Below, piece by piece: positions 8,480 to 16,450 of a DNA stretch of 42,666 bases. The stretch spans positions 1 to 42,666 of the forward strand of contig CALIJG010000024.1 in NCBI GenBank assembly GCA_938018005.1. Reading direction: 5' to 3'. The notes below the pieces were generated by a model. That model saw nothing but the letters and a program-made list of their open reading frames with translations. It searched no databases and was not told the DNA's origin. The position numbers and the translations under genes were made by a program. Numbering within the stretch: position 1 is the first letter of the stretch; the number at the start of each line of letters is the position of its first letter. The DNA is from an uncultured Candidatus Saccharibacteria bacterium. GTDB taxonomy: Bacteria > Patescibacteriota > Saccharimonadia > Saccharimonadales > Saccharimonadaceae.

Positions 8480-10681
8480 TCAATGATTTACAGCTTGGTA
8501 TAACTGCTCAGCCTGCATCATTACCACGCGAGCGGTCGAAGGGCGGATATTCATAAAGATACGCCATGGGTTATGAGCTGATGTTGCGTTAGCTCGTGGG
8601 AGAGCGAGTGGCTGCAAGCCGTGCTTGCCTGTCAGTCCAGCAATCCACGCCAATGGTGTCTTACCATAAAGCCCTTCTTCGCTAGCAGAACCGTCCATGC
8701 GCCATGCAGCGTAGGTTCGAGTAATCGTGGTGATATCGTCTGGGTGAAGGGGGTAGTGCTGGGCGCTGCTGCGAGTAAGTATCTCATTGGCATATGGAGG
8801 TGTATCCACTCCGGGTGCAACAATAGCAGTAAAGACATCGAGTGGTGTGCCATCTGCCTCTGCTGCGGCGTTGATCATATGCAGAGCAGCAAGTACAGCA
8901 TAATCTTGATCTGGTGATGATGTCGTGGCATCGATCGTAGTATTGGCACGGTAGAGTACATCACCACCGGTGTCGATGCCACAAACTGCATCAGCTCCCG
9001 TCTCGCGGATGAGAATCTGCAGATCGTGAGCAATCTGCTCCGGCTCGATTGAATTAAGCAGATAAACTGGTGCGATTGTCTCGTCCTTAGCAATAATATC
9101 CTCGAGGAAGCGCCAGTCACCAACTTTGGTTGTTTCCTTCGTAATCTCTGCGAGTGCGTCACCAATCTGTTGGCCAGTATGAGCAAGCTGTTTGTTGCTA
9201 TCGGCAGCGAAGTTGCGCACCGACACAATAGCTGTAGGCTGCACGGCATGGTGCTGCTGATGAAGCTTGCTTAGCATAGCAGCCTGGATACCATCCGAGC
9301 CACCACCCATCCCAAGGTAGATGATCCGCTTGCCGCGTAGCTTCTCAGAGTCAAACGCTGGGAGTGAATCGATAGCAAGCTCCGGTATGTCCTGATATTC
9401 TGGCACAAGCGTCTCGCCGCTGTGGCGAAAGCGCAGCTCAGCGTGGTGTGGATCAAGTATGTCTTGGTTAGCGGCTTGGGCGATAGTACTGAGGTCTGCC
9501 GTGACAACACCTGTCTCGTCTGCTTTACGCGCTGCTTTGTCGGCAATGTGCGCCTCTTGCAAGACATGAGCAAAGTAAGTGAGCGCTGTGCTAAGGCTAT
9601 GATGTTTCTCAAGTCCCTTCAGCAGGGCTGGGCCGTAGTAAGGCAGAGTCGCGCGCTGATGAATACCATCATTGCTGAGCTCTTGAGCAAGGATAGCTTG
9701 TACAGGGCCAGGTAGCGTATCTAGAACATTGGTCAGTTGCTGATACTCTTCTGGCGAATCGTAGCGTAGCATACAAGCAAGGCGCACAGTGTGAGTATGT
9801 GCTTGGTTGTCGATGAGCTGCTCAATAGCATCGTTATCGAGGCCAAAGCGCTGTGCTCGCCGAGCGAGATAGTGAGCGTAGCGTGCGTTTTCGGTTGAGA
9901 GGGTGCTGTTGGTTAAGACGTCGCAGGCTGCTGCCATTTGGTTGTACAGAGGAGAAGTGAGGAGTAAAGAACTCTCAGCATTAACATGTCCTACTGCACC
10001 AGCAATATCAAACAGAGTATGCATAATATAGAGCGAGCGCACCGGCTCAGCACTATCCGCAAAGCCTGCCAGCACTGCCGCTGGTGCTTCGGCTTGGATA
10101 AACTGGCCAAGATTGAGTTCTGTATTGATGACATCGCGTATGATCGTTTGGTCTGCTTCGCTTAATTGGCTGAATGTCGGTAATAACTCTGTGCGCTTTG
10201 CAGCGTAATCTGACCTGAGCAAGCGGCGCAATACTTCGTCATGATCGACCGAATCAGCGGCATCCTCTCCCATAACGGCACTCGCGAGCGTTTGGTTCTT
10301 GCCTAGATCATGAATAAGCATAATGTAGCGCATTACATTGGCGCTATGCTCGCCAGACAAGTTGCTCGCAACCCACTGATGAAATTCTTCAAATTCTTCA
10401 CGCGTGAGGCGATTGGCGTCGTTCTGGGCAGCGGTCAGTTTGTGATAATTTTCATCGCCGCCATAATACAGATAGTTCATAACGTTGAGTGAGCAGACAG
10501 TTCGTTGATATTCTGCGCGCTGATTGGCTGCTTCGTCTGCCCCTTGTGACTCTGGTGAGGCTTTGATATCTTCGCCGATCAGCAGCTTCGCCTCAGGAAG
10601 CTGCAGGACGTCAAGCCGCTGCTCTAGATTGAGTGGACTTGAAGAGAGAGAGGTGTTGTTAGGAAGAAATGGTTGTTGCAT
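8480..10681 (-). CDS. HD-domain plus DUF1152-like protein
   Basis: A 733-aa cytosolic protein, not recognised as a named enzyme. The N-terminal half is helical with an HD phosphohydrolase signature: H124-D125 in IHDLGK and H147-D148 in VDHDEV. The C-terminal part, from about residue 445, begins KRIIYLGMGGGSDG (glycine loop near 455-465). It later has GIDTGGD near 565-575 followed by SPDQDY, which resemble the DUF1152 family, known mainly from archaea and scattered bacteria. The start is set at 10681 because a -10 box ends 6 nt upstream; an ATG 39 nt earlier would lie beyond it. A role in nucleotide or small-metabolite hydrolysis is possible but unproven. Confidence 0.7.
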   Translation of the reverse strand: MQQPFLPNNTSLSSSPLNLEQRLDVLQLPEAKLLIGEDIKASPESQGADEAANQRAEYQRTVCSLNVMNYLYYGGDENYHKLTAAQNDANRLTREEFEEFHQWVASNLSGEHSANVMRYIMLIHDLGKNQTLASAVMGEDAADSVDHDEVLRRLLRSDYAAKRTELLPTFSQLSEADQTIIRDVINTELNLGQFIQAEAPAAVLAGFADSAEPVRSLYIMHTLFDIAGAVGHVNAESSLLLTSPLYNQMAAACDVLTNSTLSTENARYAHYLARRAQRFGLDNDAIEQLIDNQAHTHTVRLACMLRYDSPEEYQQLTNVLDTLPGPVQAILAQELSNDGIHQRATLPYYGPALLKGLEKHHSLSTALTYFAHVLQEAHIADKAARKADETGVVTADLSTIAQAANQDILDPHHAELRFRHSGETLVPEYQDIPELAIDSLPAFDSEKLRGKRIIYLGMGGGSDGIQAAMLSKLHQQHHAVQPTAIVSVRNFAADSNKQLAHTGQQIGDALAEITKETTKVGDWRFLEDIIAKDETIAPVYLLNSIEPEQIAHDLQILIRETGADAVCGIDTGGDVLYRANTTIDATTSSPDQDYAVLAALHMINAAAEADGTPLDVFTAIVAPGVDTPPYANEILTRSSAQHYPLHPDDITTITRTYAAWRMDGSASEEGLYGKTPLAWIAGLTGKHGLQPLALPRANATSAHNPWRIFMNIRPSTARVVMMQAEQLYQAVNH

Positions 10682-10687
10682 AGCATT

Positions 10688-10693
10688 AGTGTA
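10688..10693 (-). promoter_or_regulatory. -10 box of leaderless HD/DUF1152 gene
   Basis: Minus-strand TACACT (plus-strand AGTGTA) ends exactly 6 nt before the ATG at 10679-10681. Confidence 0.6.
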
Positions 10694-10738
10694 GAGGATT
10701 ACACAGCGGAATGGTAGCATGAGCGGTTTATAAAGACC

Positions 10739-12193
10739 CTACTGCTTATATTGAGAATATGACTCACCAGCGCTGAGCGGATGGCCAAATAGGTTCTTGA
10801 CCGTGACAAATCTGTACCCTTGCTTTTGTAATGCATCGAGGATACACGGCACAGCATCGACGCTGGTTTTGTGGATATCGTGCATGAGAATAATCGCACC
10901 AGGTGCGGCATTGGCAACGGCACGGCTGCAGACAATTGCTGCATCGTGATCGGCCCAATCACGTGTATCGATTGACCACATAATGGCTGGCATAGTAAGC
11001 TGCTGGAGCTGCGCACGCACCTTGTCATTCATGCCACCATATGGTGGACGGACCATTGTTGGTGTCACGCCAGTAGCTGCAGCAACGGCACTGTTTGTAC
11101 TCTCAATCTCTTGGCGGATGACAGCTTCGTCGCGCTTAGGAAGGAGTGGATGATTCCACGTGTGGTTGCCTATTTGGTGTTTGCGTTGAACTGCTTGCTG
11201 GAGCGCGATACTGTATGGTGCAACATTTCGCCCCACCACAAAGAAGGTTGCCTTAGCATGATAGCGATCAAGATGCTCGAGTAGTGTTTGCGTGTATAAC
11301 CCAGGCCCATCGTCGAAGGTGAGTGCAATACAGCGATAACGCACGCAGTCGGTTGTTGATGATAATGCTGACGGTGGAATATCAAAAAGCTTCTTAGTGG
11401 TTGGGTTTTGGACAAAGTGGCTGAGTTGCTTGATTGGCAATTTCAGGCTAATGATTCCATCTACACCAATACCAAGCGAGCGTTTATCGAAGAGAAAGCC
11501 AATTGTTTTTCGGTCGTGTACTAAAAAGTTTGTGATAGATTCTGGAGTAATGACTCCCGCTACTTTTACTGGCTCTGCATGCGGGTAGCGCTGCTGCACC
11601 TGTTTACGTAGAGCAATAACAAGCTCATTTGTCCCTGCGATTGATGTATCAACGAGGGCAGACGATGTAATTGGCTGGCCGCTCATTTTATCGAATGTCC
11701 AGTAGTGAACCGTGTTGGTTGGCAGAGCATGAGGTATAGTAGTACGGATAAACACAGCGAGAGAAATCGTCGTGTCATCTTGGTGAATAATGCGATAGGT
11801 AATGGTGTTGCTTCGAGCTGCTGCATTAGTTGAAGGTGTTTGTTGAGATGGAATTGCACTATCGATGATTGTGGCAACCGTTTTGTCTATGTTGGCAATA
11901 CCTGTTTGTGGGTAGGTGACGATTGTTTGGTGTGATGCCGATTGATGCTTGATGATGCGTGAGCGAACAGCACCACGAGAAGATAGTGTGTAAGTGTGCG
12001 TTGTTGATGGTGGTATATGTGTGATGTGTGATGATTTTTGTGATTGTTGGCCATACCAAAGCGAACAGATTAGTAGACTAGTAATAATAAGGCAGAGCCA
12101 TGTACAAAAAAAGCTGCGGGGTTTTATAGGTGTTACATTATTTTCAACACTTGAATAAATTTGAGTATCTATTTTTTCCACCTTATGGAACAT
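10739..12193 (-). CDS. Membrane-anchored NodB polysaccharide deacetylase (PgdA-like)
   Basis: Probably removes acetyl groups from GlcNAc in peptidoglycan or another surface glycan, which would raise lysozyme resistance. The 484 aa carry one N-terminal membrane helix (about 28-47), then about 230 residues of extracytoplasmic linker domain similar to the DUF3298-type region seen before NodB domains, then the deacetylase domain. All five NodB motifs are present: T292-F-D294-D295-GP (catalytic Asp and metal Asp), H-TWNH-P (metal histidines), RPPYGG, DTRDW and ILMHD. It is divergent from the RNA repair gene and lies 57 nt upstream of the HD/DUF1152 gene on the same strand. The exact glycan is unknown. 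Confidence 0.92.
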   Translation of the reverse strand: MFHKVEKIDTQIYSSVENNVTPIKPRSFFCTWLCLIITSLLICSLWYGQQSQKSSHITHIPPSTTHTYTLSSRGAVRSRIIKHQSASHQTIVTYPQTGIANIDKTVATIIDSAIPSQQTPSTNAAARSNTITYRIIHQDDTTISLAVFIRTTIPHALPTNTVHYWTFDKMSGQPITSSALVDTSIAGTNELVIALRKQVQQRYPHAEPVKVAGVITPESITNFLVHDRKTIGFLFDKRSLGIGVDGIISLKLPIKQLSHFVQNPTTKKLFDIPPSALSSTTDCVRYRCIALTFDDGPGLYTQTLLEHLDRYHAKATFFVVGRNVAPYSIALQQAVQRKHQIGNHTWNHPLLPKRDEAVIRQEIESTNSAVAAATGVTPTMVRPPYGGMNDKVRAQLQQLTMPAIMWSIDTRDWADHDAAIVCSRAVANAAPGAIILMHDIHKTSVDAVPCILDALQKQGYRFVTVKNLFGHPLSAGESYSQYKQ

Positions 12194-12199
12194 AGCTAT

Positions 12200-12205
12200 A
12201 TTGTA
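12200..12205 (-). promoter_or_regulatory. -10 box of leaderless deacetylase gene
   Basis: Minus-strand TACAAT (plus-strand ATTGTA) ends exactly 6 nt before the ATG at 12191-12193. Confidence 0.65.
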
Positions 12206-12291
12206 GCGCGAACTGGGGTAAGAACAAAATTGAATAATGAGAGTCTAAGCCAAAAGGCATAATTTAATAGAATAGATATTACTCTAAGTTA

Positions 12292-12324
12292 ATTGCAAAA
12301 TACCCCACTAGGGTATTTTGCAAT
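12292..12324. repeat. 14-bp perfect inverted repeat in a divergent intergenic region
   Basis: ATTGCAAAATACCC and GGGTATTTTGCAAT are perfectly complementary around the 5-nt centre CACTA. It sits in the 302-nt gap between the divergent deacetylase and RNA repair genes, about 90 nt from one start and 170 nt from the other. It could be an operator or a transcription barrier; no U-run follows on either strand. Apart from this repeat and the promoters, the gap (12194-12495) holds nothing I recognise. Confidence 0.6.
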
Positions 12325-12409
12325 GAACAAATAATAAATATCATTCATAAATAAAGAAGAATTGTTATATCGCATAACAGGTCTTTAAGCTATTTCTAGT
12401 AGATAATGA

Positions 12410-12490
12410 TATAATATAGAAAAGAAGTATATCACTTAGTCGTATACAATTAAGTGAAAATCTTGAAAACCACAACGCTTCAGAAAGGAG
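12410..12490 (+). promoter_or_regulatory. Promoter and ribosome-binding site of the RNA repair gene
   Basis: TATAAT at 12410-12415 predicts a leader of about 75 nt. AAAGGAG at 12484-12490 lies 5 nt before the ATG at 12496 and decides the start over an in-frame GTG at 12454. This gene is therefore not leaderless, unlike many neighbours. Confidence 0.65.
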
Positions 12491-12495
12491 AAAAT

Positions 12496-14676
12496 ATGCG
12501 ACATCTTTTTATTACACGTGGAATTCCTGGATCTGGTAAAAGTACCTTTTTGCAATCTGCTGGGCTTGGCCCATATACACTATCTCCCGATACTCTACGT
12601 TTAGCGTATAGTAGCCCAGTGATGAATGATGCAGGGCGCATCGTTATGCCATATCAGGATGATCGACGGGTGTGGAGGCAGCTGCACGAGTTGCTTGATA
12701 TGCGGATGGCTCGTGGTGAGTTCATTGTGGTTGATGCAACACATACAACGAGCTCGTACTTTCAGCAGTATGCACAGCTTGCGCAGAAGTATCGCTACAA
12801 ACTGTACGTTATAGATTTTGCGGATGTGCCTCTCAGAGTCTGTCTGGAGCGTAATCGTCAGCGTGCACTACATAAGGTAGTCGATGATGCAGTTCTCGAG
12901 AAGATGCACGCTCGCCTCTCAACGTGTGCTATACCAAAACAATACACTGTCGTACAGCCAGCAGATGTAAAAAAGCTTATTACGTCATACCAACAGCCGA
13001 TTGACCTGAGCCAGTATGAGTACATTCATCACATTGGTGATATCCAAGGATGCTATACGCCACTGCGCGAATATTTTGAGCAGCACCCCTATGTCGAGCA
13101 CGATTATTATATCTTTACAGGTGATCTGCTCGATCGTGGCACAGAGAATGCAGAAGTATTGCAGTATGTGTGCGATAATTTTGTCGACAAGCCAAATGTG
13201 ACGTTTATTGAGGGTAACCATGATGGCTATATTTGGCAGTGGCTTACTCACCAGCCGATAAGAGCACGAGAGTTTAATGGTCGAACGCGAGCACAGCTAG
13301 AGCGTGCCAATATAGACAAGCGTGCCGTTAGTCGCTTGATGAACTCTATGCAAGATTGCCTCTACTACACATGGCATGATAAGCGGGTATTTGTGAGCCA
13401 TGCAGGAGTGAGCAATTTACCAGAGAATCCTCTGCTGCTTGCCAGTCAGCAGTATATTCGTGGTGTGGGGCGCTATGAGCAGGTTGGTGCTATTGACGAT
13501 GCTTTTGTTGCCCGCACCCCTGATAATGTCTATCAAGTGCATGGCCATCGCAACGCTCAGAATTATCCAGCGCAGTATAATCAGCGGTGCTTTAATCTCG
13601 AGGGCAAAGTGGAGTTTGGTGGTACACTACGGGTTGCGCAGCTTGCCGAGAAGGGCTGGTCTGTCGTTGAGATAAGCAACCAATCGGCTGAAGGTCTCCT
13701 CCATCCAGAAAACGCACCACTCATCCATAGCCTGCGCACCAATAAACTGATTAGCGAGCGGTCACTACCGGGTAACATTAGCTCATTTCACTTTAAACCA
13801 AAGGTGTTTTATGATAAAAAATGGACAGCGCAAACAGTGCGAGCCCGTGGACTATTTATGAATACACTCACAAATGAGATTGTGATTCGTGCCTATGATA
13901 AATTCTTCAATATTGGTGAGCGACGAGAAACTGAATTTGCTGCGCTCAAAGATCAACTTGTTTTTCCAGTGCGTGCTTGGGTGAAGGAGAATGGCTATCT
14001 TGGCTTGGTAGGCTATGATGCGACACTAGGTGACCTCGTTTTTGCGTCGAAAACAACAACGGAGAGTGAATTTGCCGAGTGGTTTCGCCATCTGTTTTTG
14101 CAGAGCTATGGCAAGCATGTTGATGTGATTCGTCAGTATCTTGCCGAGCACAATGTTTGTTTGGTCTGCGAGGTGATACTCCCGACAGAGGATCCACACA
14201 TTATCGAGTATGCACAAGACCGGATTGTTTTGCTCGACATAGTGCATCGCCAGGCGAAATTTGCCGCAGTTGACCAAGTTGAGCGTGAGCGATTTGCGGC
14301 TATGTTTGGTATGGAAACCAAGCGGCTTGCGGCGACGCTCCAGACGTGGGAGGATTTTGTGACGTGGTATGAGCAGGTGCAGGGGCTTGACTATTTGTAT
14401 GATGGTGTACCGATCGAGGGCTTTGTCATAGAGGATGCTCAGCATTGGCAGGTCAAAGCCAAGCTCGATTATTATTCATTTTGGAAGCGGATGCGTGGTG
14501 TGCTTGATGGACTTAAGGTGGGGCGCAGCCCAAAGCGTGTCGCTGCCTACCCACACCCTGAGTACGCAGCGCGCGTCATTGCCTATATGCAGGGCATTCC
14601 TATTGACGCATTGGCTCAGATGTCTATTATCGATGTTCGTCGCCGCTGGCAGCGAGAGCAAGAAAAAGCCGTATAG
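12496..14676 (+). CDS. Trifunctional RNA repair enzyme: polynucleotide kinase, phosphatase and RNA ligase
   Basis: The 726 aa hold three domains. Residues 1-165 form a P-loop polynucleotide kinase (G9-IPGSGKST17, then SPDTLR) that would phosphorylate 5'-OH RNA ends. Residues about 175-410 form a calcineurin-like metallophosphatase with GD182IQG, GD210LLDRG, GNHD (240-243), VSHAG and VHGHRN, expected to heal 2',3'-cyclic or 3'-phosphate ends. Residues about 425-726 form a nucleotidyltransferase ligase with upstream RGLF...KFFNIGE, motif I K497-ENG, motif IV E641-GFVIED and motif V V-K654-AK656. The order matches bacterial Pnkp of the Pnkp/Hen1 pathway, but the ligase motifs look closer to the T4 Rnl1/tRNA-ligase group. 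No Hen1 methyltransferase is nearby. The start is set by the Shine-Dalgarno site. Confidence 0.9.
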   Translation: MRHLFITRGIPGSGKSTFLQSAGLGPYTLSPDTLRLAYSSPVMNDAGRIVMPYQDDRRVWRQLHELLDMRMARGEFIVVDATHTTSSYFQQYAQLAQKYRYKLYVIDFADVPLRVCLERNRQRALHKVVDDAVLEKMHARLSTCAIPKQYTVVQPADVKKLITSYQQPIDLSQYEYIHHIGDIQGCYTPLREYFEQHPYVEHDYYIFTGDLLDRGTENAEVLQYVCDNFVDKPNVTFIEGNHDGYIWQWLTHQPIRAREFNGRTRAQLERANIDKRAVSRLMNSMQDCLYYTWHDKRVFVSHAGVSNLPENPLLLASQQYIRGVGRYEQVGAIDDAFVARTPDNVYQVHGHRNAQNYPAQYNQRCFNLEGKVEFGGTLRVAQLAEKGWSVVEISNQSAEGLLHPENAPLIHSLRTNKLISERSLPGNISSFHFKPKVFYDKKWTAQTVRARGLFMNTLTNEIVIRAYDKFFNIGERRETEFAALKDQLVFPVRAWVKENGYLGLVGYDATLGDLVFASKTTTESEFAEWFRHLFLQSYGKHVDVIRQYLAEHNVCLVCEVILPTEDPHIIEYAQDRIVLLDIVHRQAKFAAVDQVERERFAAMFGMETKRLAATLQTWEDFVTWYEQVQGLDYLYDGVPIEGFVIEDAQHWQVKAKLDYYSFWKRMRGVLDGLKVGRSPKRVAAYPHPEYAARVIAYMQGIPIDALAQMSIIDVRRRWQREQEKAV

Positions 14677-14703
14677 CCGTATTACCAATCTTACTCTTCA
14701 CGG

Positions 14704-14709
14704 TATAAT
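14704..14709 (+). promoter_or_regulatory. -10 box of leaderless permease operon
   Basis: TATAAT ends exactly 6 nt before the ATG at 14716, downstream of the RNA repair stop codon. Confidence 0.7.
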
Positions 14710-14715
14710 AGAAGC

Positions 14716-15708
14716 ATGAAAATGATTCGTTGGTTGGCGAAGCGGTGGCGCCGCGTTGCGGTAGTGGCTGGGGTGCTCGTTGGGCTAGCTGCACTTCGCC
14801 TTGTATCGGCACAAACAGGGCAGTGGTCGCTACCTGATCGATTGCAAGACTGGATAACGCTGAGTTTGAGCGTGATGATCGAGGCGCTGCCATTCGTCAT
14901 GCTGGGGATCTGCATTGCAATTATAGTGCAGGTGTGGCTGCCGGCCGAGCGCTTGCTTACCTATCTGCCGCAGCAGCCATTATTGCGCCGAGCCTGTTTG
15001 TCGCTCCTTGGTATTGCACTGCCAGTCTGTGAGTGTGGCAATGTCCCCTTAGCTCGTGGCCTGTTAGCAAAAGGGCTCACGCCTAGTGAGTCTCTCGTGT
15101 TTTTGCTTGCTGCACCAATCCTCAACCCGGTGACAATCATCACAACGCAGCAAGCATTCGCTGGCGATATGACCATTCTCTGGGCGCGAGTGTTTGGTGG
15201 CTTCGCTATTGCTAATCTTGTTGGCTGGGTCTATGCACGTCGCCCGGCGGAGGAGTTGTTGACCAATACGTTTGTTGCTTCGTGCCAGGCAGATCATGTG
15301 CAACGGAGCAAGCGAGTAGCAAGCCTTGCGATATTTCGACGTGAGGTGCAGGCGATGCTGCCAGCCTTGGTAGTTGGTGCAGGGTTAGCGGGTCTTGTGC
15401 AAGTGCTGGTGTCGCGCGAGGTATTAGTGTCACTGGGGAGTCAGCCAGTATGGTCGGTGATTGCAATGGTGGCACTGGCGTTTATTGTTTCAATTTGCTC
15501 TAATGTTGATGCGTTCTTTGCTTTGGCATTTCGCCAGACCTTTATGACCGGGGCACTTGTGAGTTTCTTGACCTTTGGCCCAATGATCGATATCAAGATG
15601 CTGAGCTTGCTGCGCACGACATATCGGCCAAGTGTGCTGTTTCAGGTGAGTGCACTCGTTGGACTGACATCGATAACATTGGGATTGGTGGTGAATTATG
15701 CGTTTTAG
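14716..15708 (+). CDS. YraQ/DUF318-type permease
   Basis: A 330-aa membrane protein with about eight helices, in the DUF318 (ArsP_1/YraQ) permease family. The family signature is clear in C105-E-C107-GN109 followed by VPLARGL, and in AAPILNPVTI. A second half repeats the fold, with ISICSNVDAFFALAF and FLTFGPMIDIKM. Cysteines in the membrane motif suggest transport of a metal(loid) or thiol-reactive compound. It overlaps the next gene, a DUF1980 protein, by 11 nt; this pair is a widespread conserved combination. The substrate cannot be read from sequence. Confidence 0.88.
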   Translation: MKMIRWLAKRWRRVAVVAGVLVGLAALRLVSAQTGQWSLPDRLQDWITLSLSVMIEALPFVMLGICIAIIVQVWLPAERLLTYLPQQPLLRRACLSLLGIALPVCECGNVPLARGLLAKGLTPSESLVFLLAAPILNPVTIITTQQAFAGDMTILWARVFGGFAIANLVGWVYARRPAEELLTNTFVASCQADHVQRSKRVASLAIFRREVQAMLPALVVGAGLAGLVQVLVSREVLVSLGSQPVWSVIAMVALAFIVSICSNVDAFFALAFRQTFMTGALVSFLTFGPMIDIKMLSLLRTTYRPSVLFQVSALVGLTSITLGLVVNYAF

Positions 15709-16450
15709 GCTGGTCTTGTCCCGAGTCGCACAGCAACAAGGTATACTACTCCTTTTTATCATTGCCGTGGCGACGCTGTGGCTAGCTGCGACTGGTCGTT
15801 TGACGCTCTATATTCATCAGCGGTATGTCGTCTTTACGACTAGTATGGCAGTGGTGGCTCTTGTGATGGCGAGTGCGAGTGTTATTACGCAATCACGCGC
15901 CCACCAGCAGACACACTTCATTTGGTGGCGTCGCGTTGCTGCGTGTGTGATGGTGTGTATGGTCGCAGGCATGGCGCTACTTGTCCCACCGACAGCACTA
16001 ACGACAACAACCGCCACGCAACGTGGTATCAACAAAGGGGCGGTAACTCGGCTATCCACAGAGAAGCTATCGCAAGCATCTATCTTTGCTCAGCGAGATT
16101 ATTCGCACCTCACGATTAAAGAATGGGCAGGGTTACTCGCGCAAACGCATGACAGTGGGTTTTATCGAGGCAAGACGGTCAATTTGACGGGGTTCGTCAC
16201 GCCAGATACAGCGGATTCGCAGATTTTTTATGTATCTCGGTTTGTCGTGACGTGTTGTGCGGTCGATGCACAGGCGGTTGGCGTGCCAGTCTATGCACCT
16301 GGGTGGCGTGAGCGCTACCAGCCCAATAGTTGGGTAACGGTGACGGGTGACTTTGCCGCGCATCCACAGCAACATCGTCAGCAGCCGATTGTCATCATGC
16401 CGCGTTCGGTTACGTCAACCACCCAACCAAAGGAGCCCTATGAATACTAA
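15698..16450 (+). CDS. DUF1980 / TIGR03943-type permease partner
   Basis: The 250 aa have two to three N-terminal membrane helices (within 1-100) and an extracytoplasmic C-terminal domain. The domain carries the family landmarks LTGFVTPDT, RFVVTC186C187AVDA and GVPVYAP, close to an OB-like fold. The gene starts inside the permease gene (ATG 15698, overlap 11 nt), and its 3' end overlaps the next gene by 11 nt, so the three are translationally coupled. It probably works with the permease in metal or thiol-related transport. The vicinal cysteines at 186-187 may bind the substrate. Confidence 0.85.
   Translation: MRFRLVLSRVAQQQGILLLFIIAVATLWLAATGRLTLYIHQRYVVFTTSMAVVALVMASASVITQSRAHQQTHFIWWRRVAACVMVCMVAGMALLVPPTALTTTTATQRGINKGAVTRLSTEKLSQASIFAQRDYSHLTIKEWAGLLAQTHDSGFYRGKTVNLTGFVTPDTADSQIFYVSRFVVTCCAVDAQAVGVPVYAPGWRERYQPNSWVTVTGDFAAHPQQHRQQPIVIMPRSVTSTTQPKEPYEY

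Noticed and set aside
12454..12495. GTG start for the RNA repair enzyme
   Set aside because: AAAGGAG lies 5 nt before the ATG at 12496 and the extra 14 residues precede the usual kinase start.
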